Shown here piece after piece: positions 24,272 to 32,416 of a stretch of DNA of 64,000 nt; the first letter of the stretch is position 1; every line of letters starts with the position of its first letter. The DNA is from Bacteroidales bacterium. Its GTDB lineage: Bacteria > Bacteroidota > Bacteroidia > Bacteroidales > F082. The stretch lies in NCBI GenBank assembly GCA_017632935.1, contig JAGBQJ010000043.1, positions 1-64,000 of the forward strand. The letters run 5' to 3'. A program made the translations under genes and the position numbers. The notes beneath the pieces were generated by a model. It ran no database searches. It saw only the letters and a program-made list of their open reading frames with translations, and was not told where the DNA came from.

Positions 24272-26136
24272 CGTTCGTTCTTGTATGAGATTCTGCCGTC
24301 CATGATGCGTTTCTCCAAGTCTTCGCGTACCGTATAGCCACGGATGTATTTCTCAATCATCAGGCTGGCGATGGGAGCAGCCCAGGTGGCGCCATATCCA
24401 CCGTTCTCGATAATGACGGCGAGGGCGATTTTCGGGTCGTCGGCAGGCGCGAAGGCGATGAAGTTGGAGTGGTAGTTACCATGCGGGTTTTGAGCCGTGC
24501 CCGTCTTGCCGCATTGGGGAATGTCCTTCAACTCGAAGCGACGCGCTGTACCTGCTGGACCGCTGAAAACGGTGCGCAGTCCTTTCTTCATCGTGCGGAC
24601 ATATTTCGGGTCGATGCCCGGGTCGACTTTGGTAGTCATCACCTCAGGGATGGCGGTGCTGTCGCCGAAACATTTGATGAGGTGAGGGGGGTAGTAATAG
24701 CCTTCGTTGGCGATGAAGGCGGCGATGTTGCAAAGCTGCAACGGCGTTACCAGTACCTCGCCTTGTCCGATACCTAACGAGCGGATAGTCACCGAGTTCC
24801 ATTGCCCGTTGTACATCTTGTCGTAGTAATCGCGTGTGGGGATGTTGCCCGAGCGCTCGTAGGGGATGTCGGTTTCGAACTTGTGTCCGAGGCCCATTTT
24901 GTAGGTCATGTCCTTCCAATACTGGTAGCCGTCTTTGATGTTGCCGAACTTCGGGTTGTTGATGGTGGCCTTGAACGACTCGTAGAAGTAAGGATTGCAC
25001 GAGTTCATGATGGCGTTGGCGAAATCGGGACTTGAGCCGTGCGAGTGGGTGCACTTGATAGGCATGGAGCCTTGACCGCTGCAGTGGAAGCAGGTGGCGG
25101 GCGTGATGCTGCCGCTTTGCATGGCGATGAGCCCCACCACGGTCTTAAAGGTGGAGCCAGGCGGATAGGTGCCGCTGATGGCGCGGTTGATGAGAGGCTT
25201 CATCGGGTCGGCCTGTAATTCCTTATAATGTTTGCCGCGTTCGCGACCGACGAGCAGGTTGGGGTCGTAGGTGGGGCTGGTGACGAAGGCCAAAATTTGT
25301 CCTGTGGAAGGCTCGACGGCCACGATGGAGCCAATCTTGCCCACCATCAGCCGCTCGCCATAGGCCTGCAACTCGGCATCCAAGCCGAGGTAGAGGTCTT
25401 TTCCGGCCACGGGCTCCTTGTCGAGTTCGCCGTCCATGAAGCTGCCCATCTCGCGGTTGTGCACGTCCACCATCATCACCTTCAGACCCTTCACGCCGCG
25501 CAGTTCCTTCTCGTATGATTTTTCGATGCCCGACTTGCCGATGTAATCGCCTTGGCGATAATAGTTTTCCCCCTCTTTGTCTTTCTCCAATTCGTTAGCG
25601 CTGATCTCGCCAATGTCGCCCAAAGTGTGGGCGGCGATGGCATTGGGATAGTGGCGCACGGTACGGGTCTGGAAGTAGAAGCCAGGGAAACGATAGAGCA
25701 TTTCGGCGATGTGGGCGTAGTTCTCCTTCGAGACCTGCGTCATAAAGGGTGAGGGCTTGAAATACGACTCCTTTTTGGCCTTGTTCATCCGCTCGACGAA
25801 AGACTCCTTGTCGATTTCAAGGAGATAGCAAAACGTCACGGTATCAAAGGGATTCAAAGTGTCTTTTCGTGCAGCGTCGACTATTTGTTTTGGGACGACC
25901 ATCAAGTCGTAGACAGCCTCATTGAACACCAAAAGGTTGTCGTTGCGGTCGTACACCTTGCCCCGGGCGGGATACTGCGTCACGAAACGGAGCGCGTTGT
26001 TGTCGGCCAGCTGCTTGTAGTGCTTGTCAAGGACTTGGAGTGAAAACAACCTGATAATATACACCACACCTATGGCAATGAAGATACCCATTACCAATAA
26101 CTTTCTGTTTGTCAAATTGTTGTTGCTCGTTCTCAT
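24268..26136 (-). CDS. mrdA: Penicillin-binding protein 2 (peptidoglycan transpeptidase)
   Basis: A 622-residue class B PBP that cross-links peptidoglycan in the elongation complex with RodA. A single membrane anchor (about 13-32) is followed by the PBP dimerisation domain (YPARGKVYDRNDNLLVFNEA) and the transpeptidase domain with S328-T-F-K331, S379-C-N381 and K544-T-G546. The length is typical. The ATG at 26136 follows a -7 box at 26154. Together with rodA it forms a two-gene operon. Confidence 0.95.
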   Translation of the reverse strand: MRTSNNNLTNRKLLVMGIFIAIGVVYIIRLFSLQVLDKHYKQLADNNALRFVTQYPARGKVYDRNDNLLVFNEAVYDLMVVPKQIVDAARKDTLNPFDTVTFCYLLEIDKESFVERMNKAKKESYFKPSPFMTQVSKENYAHIAEMLYRFPGFYFQTRTVRHYPNAIAAHTLGDIGEISANELEKDKEGENYYRQGDYIGKSGIEKSYEKELRGVKGLKVMMVDVHNREMGSFMDGELDKEPVAGKDLYLGLDAELQAYGERLMVGKIGSIVAVEPSTGQILAFVTSPTYDPNLLVGRERGKHYKELQADPMKPLINRAISGTYPPGSTFKTVVGLIAMQSGSITPATCFHCSGQGSMPIKCTHSHGSSPDFANAIMNSCNPYFYESFKATINNPKFGNIKDGYQYWKDMTYKMGLGHKFETDIPYERSGNIPTRDYYDKMYNGQWNSVTIRSLGIGQGEVLVTPLQLCNIAAFIANEGYYYPPHLIKCFGDSTAIPEVMTTKVDPGIDPKYVRTMKKGLRTVFSGPAGTARRFELKDIPQCGKTGTAQNPHGNYHSNFIAFAPADDPKIALAVIIENGGYGATWAAPIASLMIEKYIRGYTVREDLEKRIMDGRISYKNER

Positions 26137-26153
26137 GAGGGTTTTGTCGTTTA

Positions 26154-26161
26154 CAAAAGTA
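26154..26161 (-). promoter_or_regulatory. -7 box for mrdA-rodA
   Basis: The minus strand reads TACTTTTG, 17 bases before the ATG at 26136. Confidence 0.6.
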
Positions 26162-26266
26162 TAAGTTTTTCTTGAAGCTCGAAAGGGTAAAATGCGGTTT
26201 TTTTTGAAAATTTTTCTTTTCGCTCAAAAACCGATAACAAAAACAGAATAGTTCACATTTTTTCCG

Positions 26267-26274
26267 TATATTTG
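26267..26274 (+). promoter_or_regulatory. -7 box for gldH and the export genes
   Basis: TATATTTG, 22 bases before the ATG at 26297. No other clear promoter is seen before the Wza-like and Wzc-like genes, which probably share this transcript. Confidence 0.6.
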
Positions 26275-26296
26275 CACGGTTTTTTATGCATAAAAA

Positions 26297-26758
26297 ATGA
26301 AAGGATACCGCATTTTGGTTTTGGCTTGTTTCCTGTGTCTGTTCGGGTGCGGGGAGCAGGTGAACAACAAGGATCTGTTGCAACGCAGTTTCTATCAGAC
26401 TGTTTGGGAGCGTTTTGATTACGTGACCACCGATGTCAACATCACCAAGGCGACGACTTACGATCTGACGCTGCGCATCAGTTTTACTGATGATTATCCT
26501 TACAACGACATCCAGATGGTTTTCACCGTCTTCGACGAAAAAGGCAATCCTTATCGTGCCAAGGGTTACAAGTTCAACTTGAAGGACGAGGAAGGCCATT
26601 GGAATGTGGAGAAGGTGAACGGATGTTACACTTACACTCTGCCCATCAACAAACAGTTGACGATTTCCGATCCTGGCAAATACCAATTCAGGCTTGAACA
26701 GAAAATGCCCATTACACCGGTGGTGGGTGTGAAAGAACTTGCGGTTTTAAATAATTGA
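26297..26758 (+). CDS. gldH: GldH family lipoprotein
   Basis: A 153-residue lipoprotein (lipobox LFGC, Cys 18). The pattern matches GldH: SFTDDYPYNDIQMVF early, GHWNVEKVNGCYTYTLPI in the middle and DPGKYQFRLEQKMP near the end. GldH is required for gliding in Flavobacterium, but homologues are widespread in non-gliding Bacteroidales, where the role is unknown; some link it with T9SS (established for the Gld set as a whole, not for this protein). The window also encodes PorZ and six T9SS cargo proteins, so a working T9SS is likely. Function by homology only. Confidence 0.75.
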   Translation: MKGYRILVLACFLCLFGCGEQVNNKDLLQRSFYQTVWERFDYVTTDVNITKATTYDLTLRISFTDDYPYNDIQMVFTVFDEKGNPYRAKGYKFNLKDEEGHWNVEKVNGCYTYTLPINKQLTISDPGKYQFRLEQKMPITPVVGVKELAVLNN

Positions 26759-26773
26759 ATAACAAATAATTAT

Positions 26774-27592
26774 ATGAAATACATGAACAAATTATTGAAA
26801 ATTGGACTGGTTGCGACGCTTTTTGCCGTGGCCTTTGCATCATGCGTGCCCCAGAAAAAGATGCTTTATTTGAAGGATGCCCAGATGGCTGCTGAGAACA
26901 TTTCAAAAGAGTATGTCAACGACCGCACCATTGACTACAAGTTACAGCCGGGTGATAACCTTTATATCCGCTTCCTTAACACTATTGATGAGCGGAGTGC
27001 AGCCTCTCTTACCGGCTACATGGGTGGCAACAGCAGTACTAATACCATGTCGAGTGATGCCAGCATTTACCTCCAGTCTTATACCTTGGACGTGGATGGC
27101 AACATAGAGCTGCCCTTGACCGGAAAAATCAATCTTAAGAATTTGACCGTTGACCAGGCTAAGGAAAAACTCCAGACTGAAGTCAACAAATTCGTCAACC
27201 AGACAACACTTATCGTGAAGATGTCGAACTTCAACCTGACGGTTTTAGGTGAGGTGCTTCATCCTGGCATGTACAAGGTCTATCAGTCCCAAATCAACCT
27301 GTTTGAGGCCATCGCGATGGCGGGCGATAAGACCAGCTTTGCCAAAAATGACGAGGTGAAAATTATCCGCCAGACCGACCACGGCTCCGAAATCGTCACA
27401 GTCGATCTGGGTCAGGCCGACATCCTCTCATCGCCGTATTATTATTTGAAACCCAACGACATCGTGTATGTGGAGCCGCTCAAGATCAAGCAATGGGGCT
27501 TCACCACATTCCCCTATTCCACAGTCATATCCGTTGTCACTTTGGGCGTGACTTTGTATAGTATTTTTATGTATAAAAAAGGAGGACAATAA
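26774..27592 (+). CDS. Polysaccharide export lipoprotein (Wza/BexD-like)
   Basis: A 272-residue outer-membrane lipoprotein (lipobox FASC, Cys 24). The N-terminal half is the Poly_export domain (YKLQPGDNLYIRFLN, then VDGNIELPLTGKINLKNLTV), followed by a SLBB/beta-grasp repeat (LTVLGEVLHPGMYKVYQ, LFEAIAMAGD) and a C-terminal hydrophobic helix that would insert in the outer membrane as in Wza. It forms the outer-membrane channel for capsule or exopolysaccharide. Thirty bases separate it from the Wzc-like gene. A second ATG three codons in is also possible. Confidence 0.9.
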   Translation: MKYMNKLLKIGLVATLFAVAFASCVPQKKMLYLKDAQMAAENISKEYVNDRTIDYKLQPGDNLYIRFLNTIDERSAASLTGYMGGNSSTNTMSSDASIYLQSYTLDVDGNIELPLTGKINLKNLTVDQAKEKLQTEVNKFVNQTTLIVKMSNFNLTVLGEVLHPGMYKVYQSQINLFEAIAMAGDKTSFAKNDEVKIIRQTDHGSEIVTVDLGQADILSSPYYYLKPNDIVYVEPLKIKQWGFTTFPYSTVISVVTLGVTLYSIFMYKKGGQ

Positions 27593-27621
27593 GAAGTCAG
27601 TTACTACAAACATTGAGAACT

Positions 27622-30111
27622 ATGGCAAACGAGAAACAAGCATACATTCCTCAACAAGCTAAGGAAGAAGAGGGCTTTGATATCAAGAATTTGATTTTCA
27701 CAGCCATACATCATTGGTATTTATTCGCCGCCTTTGTCGTGGTCGCTTTAGCCATCGGTTTTGTCGTCAACCGCTATTCGACCAAGGTCTACCAGACCTC
27801 TGGTACGGTGCTGATCAAGGAAGGGCGCGGCGGTTACGATGCCACGGCCATCATGACGACAATGAATTTCGGTAACATGCAGAACATCGACAATGAGATT
27901 GCCGTCCTGAAGTCGTATTCGCTCACCGACCGTGTCGTCAAGAAGATGGGTATCGAAGTGACCTACATGGGGAAAGGTCGTGTTGCTACCGTTGAGATGT
28001 ACAAAAGCGCCCCTTATCATGTGGAATTTGAACGTAGCGTACCGCAGGCAGTGGGACTGGTGTATGAGATTGCTTTCCTGGACAATGGCAACTTCACGCT
28101 TCATGCCGAGCGGGAAGGCTATTCAAAATATGACTTTATCCTTTGCCAATCTGTTGAAGGCAATGCTACTGAAAAGATTGACTTCACCGGGGAATTCAAA
28201 GAAGGAGAATGGATAGACAATGGATATAACCGTATCCGTATTACCAAGACGGAATTTTTTAATCCCAATTCGGTTGGTAATATGAAGATGACGTTTTGGC
28301 TCAACAGCTATCCTTCCCTTGTCGCGCGGATGAGTAGCTTCTCCGTGAGTCCCATCAGTAAACAGGCTTCTGTGGCTTCTGTGGTGACGAAGGGAACTGA
28401 CAAGAAAAAAATTGTTGATTTTACCAACTTGCTAATGAATGAATATGTGGCCAGAGGTTTGGAACAGAAGAATCTCGTTTCTGAAAATACCATTGAGTTC
28501 ATCGACAATGAATTGGGTGGCATTCAGGAGTCTTTGAGCCAAGCTGAGACAGAGTTGAAAGACTTCCGGCAGCAGAACGATCTTATGAATCTTGACCTTC
28601 AGGCCAACCAGATATACACTAACCTTCGTGCTTTGGAAAAAGAACGTGCTGAGATGACGGTGAACTTGAAGATTTACAAGCGGATGCAGGATTATATCAA
28701 GTATCAGATCGATGACCCGGAAAACCTTGCCGCCCCCAGCACGATGGGTATTGCAGACCCCTTGCTTAACCAATTGACCGCTGATCTTGTCACGTTGGCC
28801 CAAACCAAAGCCACGAAGATGCTTACCTTGACGGAGCAGCACCCTGAAATCGTGAAACTCAACGAGCAGATTGTCACTACTAAGAGGACTTTGCTTGAAA
28901 ACATCAACAATATTGTCAACAATGCCCAAATGGGTATCAATGAAATAGACCGCCGCATCGGATCACTTGAGGCGGAGTCGCGGCAGCTGCCTGGAAAGCA
29001 ACAGCAGTTGATCAACTATCAGCGTAATTTCGACTTCACTGACGATACCTATAAGTATTTGATGCAGCGTCGTGCCGAGGCTCAGATTCTGCGTGCCTCC
29101 AATACGCCTGACAACGAGGTTTTGGATGAAGCCCGCTTGGAACGCACTTACCTTGTTGCACCTCGCACTTCGATGAACTATCTCATTGCTATCGTCATTG
29201 GTTTGCTGATTCCAGCCTTGTACCTTTTCTTGAAGAACTTCTTCAACACCACTGTCAGCGACCGCAAGGATGTGGAGAAGCTGACCCATTATCCCATTAT
29301 CGGTCAGGTGGCACAGACCAGTTCCAAAGACCCGCTGCTTGTTGTCAACAACCCCAAATCTCCAATTTCGGAGTCGTTCCGATCGATACGTACCAACATT
29401 GAATTCATCACACAGAGTAAGGTGCCGTGCACCGTTCTTGTGACTGGTGACGTGCAGAGTATCGGTAAGACGTTCAACAGTATCAACATAGCTTCAATCT
29501 ATGCGCTGTATGGCAAGAAGACCGTGCTGCTTGGTTTCGATATGCGTAAACCTAAGTTGTATCAGGAGTTCGGTCTCAGCAACAGCATAGGCTTGAGTAA
29601 CTACTTGAGTAACAAGGATTCACTTGACAATATTATCCAACCGTCAGGCAAAATCCCGACGTTAGACCTCATCACCAGCGGTCCCATCCCGCCCAACCCT
29701 TCCGAATTGATCGCTTCAACCAAGTGTGACGAGTTGTTCGCCGAACTGAAAGAGCGCTACGACTACATCATCATCGACACGCCGCCTATCGGTCTGGTCA
29801 CCGATGCCTTGCTGCTCATGCGTCATTCTGATGCCAACATCTTCATTGTCCGTCAGGGCGTGACCAACAAGAACGCTTTCGGTAGCATCATCAAGGACCT
29901 TGAGGACCGCGACATGAAGTTCAATATTGTGGTCAACGGCCTCCAAGCCGAGAAGGGCTACGGCTATCGCTATGGCGGTAAGAAGTATGGTTACGGCTAC
30001 GGCTACGGTTATGGCTATGGTTACGGCTACGGCTACGGCAGCGATTATTATGGTGAAAGCGAAAATGGCGACAAGAAGCGCCATCATCATCACCATAGCA
30101 AGAAGGACTAA
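27622..30111 (+). CDS. Wzc-like chain-length regulator and tyrosine kinase
   Basis: An 829-residue inner-membrane protein: N-terminal Wzz domain with a membrane segment (about 27-45), long periplasmic coiled coils, a second membrane span (about 520-540) and a cytoplasmic BY-kinase with Walker A GDVQSIGKT (about 607-615), Walker A' LLGFDMRKP and Walker B YIIIDTPP. It regulates polymer length and export through cycles of tyrosine phosphorylation. The C-terminal Tyr cluster is an extreme one: YG repeated nine times, then DYYGES and a run of five His before the end. ATG at 27622 chosen; a TTG start three codons upstream is less likely. Its Wza partner is just upstream. Confidence 0.92.
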   Translation: MANEKQAYIPQQAKEEEGFDIKNLIFTAIHHWYLFAAFVVVALAIGFVVNRYSTKVYQTSGTVLIKEGRGGYDATAIMTTMNFGNMQNIDNEIAVLKSYSLTDRVVKKMGIEVTYMGKGRVATVEMYKSAPYHVEFERSVPQAVGLVYEIAFLDNGNFTLHAEREGYSKYDFILCQSVEGNATEKIDFTGEFKEGEWIDNGYNRIRITKTEFFNPNSVGNMKMTFWLNSYPSLVARMSSFSVSPISKQASVASVVTKGTDKKKIVDFTNLLMNEYVARGLEQKNLVSENTIEFIDNELGGIQESLSQAETELKDFRQQNDLMNLDLQANQIYTNLRALEKERAEMTVNLKIYKRMQDYIKYQIDDPENLAAPSTMGIADPLLNQLTADLVTLAQTKATKMLTLTEQHPEIVKLNEQIVTTKRTLLENINNIVNNAQMGINEIDRRIGSLEAESRQLPGKQQQLINYQRNFDFTDDTYKYLMQRRAEAQILRASNTPDNEVLDEARLERTYLVAPRTSMNYLIAIVIGLLIPALYLFLKNFFNTTVSDRKDVEKLTHYPIIGQVAQTSSKDPLLVVNNPKSPISESFRSIRTNIEFITQSKVPCTVLVTGDVQSIGKTFNSINIASIYALYGKKTVLLGFDMRKPKLYQEFGLSNSIGLSNYLSNKDSLDNIIQPSGKIPTLDLITSGPIPPNPSELIASTKCDELFAELKERYDYIIIDTPPIGLVTDALLLMRHSDANIFIVRQGVTNKNAFGSIIKDLEDRDMKFNIVVNGLQAEKGYGYRYGGKKYGYGYGYGYGYGYGYGYGSDYYGESENGDKKRHHHHHSKKD
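29986..30039 (+). repeat. TAYGGY hexamer array encoding (Tyr-Gly)9
   Basis: Nine tandem hexamers (TATGGT, TACGGC, TACGGT, TATGGC and variants), each read as Tyr-Gly, in the kinase tail. The mixed third bases show that the array is not a recent identical expansion. Confidence 0.9.
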
Positions 30112-30132
30112 CCACGCAAATCACCTCTTGTG

Positions 30133-30663
30133 ATGGACAATCGTGACGAAAAGCATTGGCATGCCCTCTATGTCAGGTCGCGGTCAGAGAAGAAAGTGCT
30201 GTCGCAACTTGAGGAGCAAGGTTTTGTTGCCTATTTGCCTTTGGTCACGGAAGTCAAGAATTGGAGCGACCGCAAAAAGAAAATCGAGGAGCCGCTGTTC
30301 AAGTCGTATGTGTTCGTGTTTTCCAATGACAAGGACTACATCCCGATTTTGAATTTGTATGGTGTGGTCAAATTTGTCAGCTTTGAGCGCAAAGCCGTGA
30401 TAGTTCCTGAGAATCAAATCCTTGCTATCAAGAAGTTTGTCAGCGATTATGAGAAAGGTGAGGAGTTCAAGATGCTGAACAACGAGGATTTGAAGGTGGG
30501 GCAGAAGGTAAGAATCATCAACGGCCCGATGAAGGGTCTCACTGGCAGGCTTGAGACCATTCGCAACAAGCGTCATTTGATTGTCTATATCGACGTTGTG
30601 GGACAAAGCATCCCCGTCCACATACCAAGGGCAAAAGTGGAGCCCTGCGAAGAAACGGATTAA
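30133..30663 (+). CDS. UpxY-family NusG-like transcription antiterminator
   Basis: A 176-residue protein with an N-terminal NusG (NGN) domain (HWHALYVRSRSEKKV to LFKSYVFVF, about 8-105) and a C-terminal KOW domain (VGQKVRIINGPMKGLTGRLE, about 120-140). Proteins of this type in Bacteroides let RNA polymerase read through long capsule operons. Those are normally the first gene of the operon they control; this one follows the Wzc-like gene with 21 bases between. ATG at 30133 is used (a GTG three bases upstream is also possible). Confidence 0.88.
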   Translation: MDNRDEKHWHALYVRSRSEKKVLSQLEEQGFVAYLPLVTEVKNWSDRKKKIEEPLFKSYVFVFSNDKDYIPILNLYGVVKFVSFERKAVIVPENQILAIKKFVSDYEKGEEFKMLNNEDLKVGQKVRIINGPMKGLTGRLETIRNKRHLIVYIDVVGQSIPVHIPRAKVEPCEETD

Positions 30664-30727
30664 AAAAAGCGACTTTTCAAGGATTATTTTTATTTTTGCA
30701 ACATAGTAAGAAACAAAACACAAAGTC

Positions 30728-31645
30728 ATGGATACAGAAAACAAGAAAAAGAAAAGCCAGCCTATATGGCTTTACGCCATCCTCGGTGTGTTGGCCATCG
30801 CCTTGGTGTTCCTGTTGGTGCGCAATTCATCGCTGAAAACCGACAAGGAAGCCTTGGAAGCTGAAAAAGAAATGCAACGCCTTGACTTTCAGGCTGAAGT
30901 GGATAGCCTGTTGAAGGTGCACAACCAATTGAAGGAAAACTATGGTGAATTGAGCTTGGAATTGGCGGAGAAAGACAGCATCATCCAAGCCGATGCCGTT
31001 GAAATCAAGCGCCTCCTTGATTCGCAATGGGACTACAACCGCATCAAGAAGAAAGTCACGCAGTTGCAGGAAATCTCCCAGCGCTATGTTCGCCAGATGG
31101 ACTCGCTTTACACCGTCAACCGCGAGCTGGTGGCCGAGAACGAGCGCATCCGTGAGGAATATCAGAACGAACGCCGTCAGAACACCAACCTCACCCGCCA
31201 AAAGGAAGAGCTGACTAACAAGGTGAACCAAGCCTCTACGATGAGGATTTCCAACTACAGCGCCAAAGCCGTGCGCTTTAAGGGCAGTGGCAAGGAATCG
31301 GAAACCGACAGGGCCAGCCGCGCCGAGCGCATCAGGATGGACTTCACCGTAGCTGCCAACGAGCTCATCAAGCCTGGCACGAAGCTGTTCTATGTGCGCA
31401 TCGCCGACCCCAGACGTGCTATCATCAGCAAAGGCTCTGGCGATGAGTATTCCTTCAAGTCGACCGAAGGCGAGACCCTGCAGTACACCGAAAAGGTAAG
31501 GGTCAACTATGACGGCAAAGAGACCGCTGTGCGCGCTTACTATGTGAAGCCCGATGCATACGAGTTGATGCCTGGCACCTATTTCATAGATGTCTATGAG
31601 GAAGGTGGCAAGCTGATTGGGCAGACCACCGTTGACCTGAAATAA
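30728..31645 (+). CDS. Membrane-anchored coiled-coil protein of unknown function
   Basis: A 305-residue protein with a basic cytoplasmic N-terminus (KKKKSQ), one transmembrane helix (about 13-31), a long coiled coil (about 35-175, Glu/Lys/Leu heptads) and a C-terminal beta-rich domain (about 180-305: FYVRIADPRRAIISKGSG, YFIDVYEEGGKLIGQTTVDL). The end is likely a periplasmic beta-sandwich at the tip of a coiled-coil stalk. I do not recognise the family as a named one. It is separated from the UpxY gene by 64 bases and ends at a strong terminator, so it could be the last gene of the export transcript. Confidence 0.75.
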   Translation: MDTENKKKKSQPIWLYAILGVLAIALVFLLVRNSSLKTDKEALEAEKEMQRLDFQAEVDSLLKVHNQLKENYGELSLELAEKDSIIQADAVEIKRLLDSQWDYNRIKKKVTQLQEISQRYVRQMDSLYTVNRELVAENERIREEYQNERRQNTNLTRQKEELTNKVNQASTMRISNYSAKAVRFKGSGKESETDRASRAERIRMDFTVAANELIKPGTKLFYVRIADPRRAIISKGSGDEYSFKSTEGETLQYTEKVRVNYDGKETAVRAYYVKPDAYELMPGTYFIDVYEEGGKLIGQTTVDLK

Positions 31646-31653
31646 AAATGTAG

Positions 31654-31701
31654 TTTTAGAATAAAATAGGCCAGCAATTGCTGGCCTATTTTATTCTAAA
31701 A
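31654..31701. terminator. Perfect 48-base palindrome, bidirectional terminator
   Basis: Two 24-base arms with no spacer: TTTTAGAATAAAATAGGCC and AGCAA in the left arm, its exact reverse complement on the right. It lies between convergent genes, and the last codons and the stop codon of recO (31691-31693) fall in the right arm. Confidence 0.85.
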
Positions 31702-32416
31702 CAGTCTTCAGCACTTCGTGCGAATGAAAATCATTCATCACGGGGGCGTGAAGCCGCATGAACACGATGAGCCCGTCGAGCAAGGCTCGGCGTTGGCTCA
31801 CATTCAGGGGCAAACGACAAGCCTCATCGATGCCTGCATTGAGCAGATGCGACAGCGTGGTCGCTGAGTCGGCGTCGAAATAGTAGGGATGTATGGGATA
31901 GTCGTGGGCAAACGAGCCTTCCATCATGTCGAAACAAAAGCCTGTTTCGTGGTTGGTTTTGGGATAGAAGCCCAAGTGACGCGTCAATTCCAAGGTGAAG
32001 AACAAAGGGAAGTTAGCATAGTCTTGGTGGACCAAGTCAAGCCAAAGTAGCGACCTTTCAATGAAGTCGTAGAGCGGCTCGTTACGCTCTTGTTCTGTCA
32101 AGGTCTTTGAAAGCAGCTCGCTGATATACATCAAGATGGCGCTTTTGTTCATCACGAATGGAATGCTTTGGTAGACCGTGGCGAGCTGCACGTCTTTCAT
32201 GTAGCCCAAGCTGCTTTTGTTGGGCTTGCCGGCTTCCACATAATTAATAAGGTGTAGGTTTTGGAAGAGGGCTGCGCGGCTCTTCGAGTTGCGGTTGAAA
32301 GCCCCTTTCACCATATAGGAGCGCAAGCCTAGGCTTCGGGTGAACACCTTCACGATGAGGCTGGTGTCGCCGTAGCGGATGGATTGCAGGACTATGCCTT
32401 GGATTGTGTCGTCCAT
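31691..32416 (-). CDS. recO: DNA repair protein RecO
   Basis: A 241-residue protein with the N-terminal OB-fold (GIVLQSIRYGDTSLIVKVFTRSLG) and a helical C-terminal domain, the usual size. RecO helps load RecA at single-stranded gaps with RecR and RecF. Its ATG overlaps the porZ stop by one base (TGATG), so the two are co-translated. The 3' end lies within the palindromic terminator. A typical family member with no missing elements seen. Confidence 0.93.
   Translation of the reverse strand: MDDTIQGIVLQSIRYGDTSLIVKVFTRSLGLRSYMVKGAFNRNSKSRAALFQNLHLINYVEAGKPNKSSLGYMKDVQLATVYQSIPFVMNKSAILMYISELLSKTLTEQERNEPLYDFIERSLLWLDLVHQDYANFPLFFTLELTRHLGFYPKTNHETGFCFDMMEGSFAHDYPIHPYYFDADSATTLSHLLNAGIDEACRLPLNVSQRRALLDGLIVFMRLHAPVMNDFHSHEVLKTVLE

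Noticed and set aside
29986..30039. Tyr-Gly array as an assembly artefact
   Set aside because: The hexamers differ at third codon positions and the frame runs on to a sensible end, and Tyr-rich tails are expected in this kinase family.
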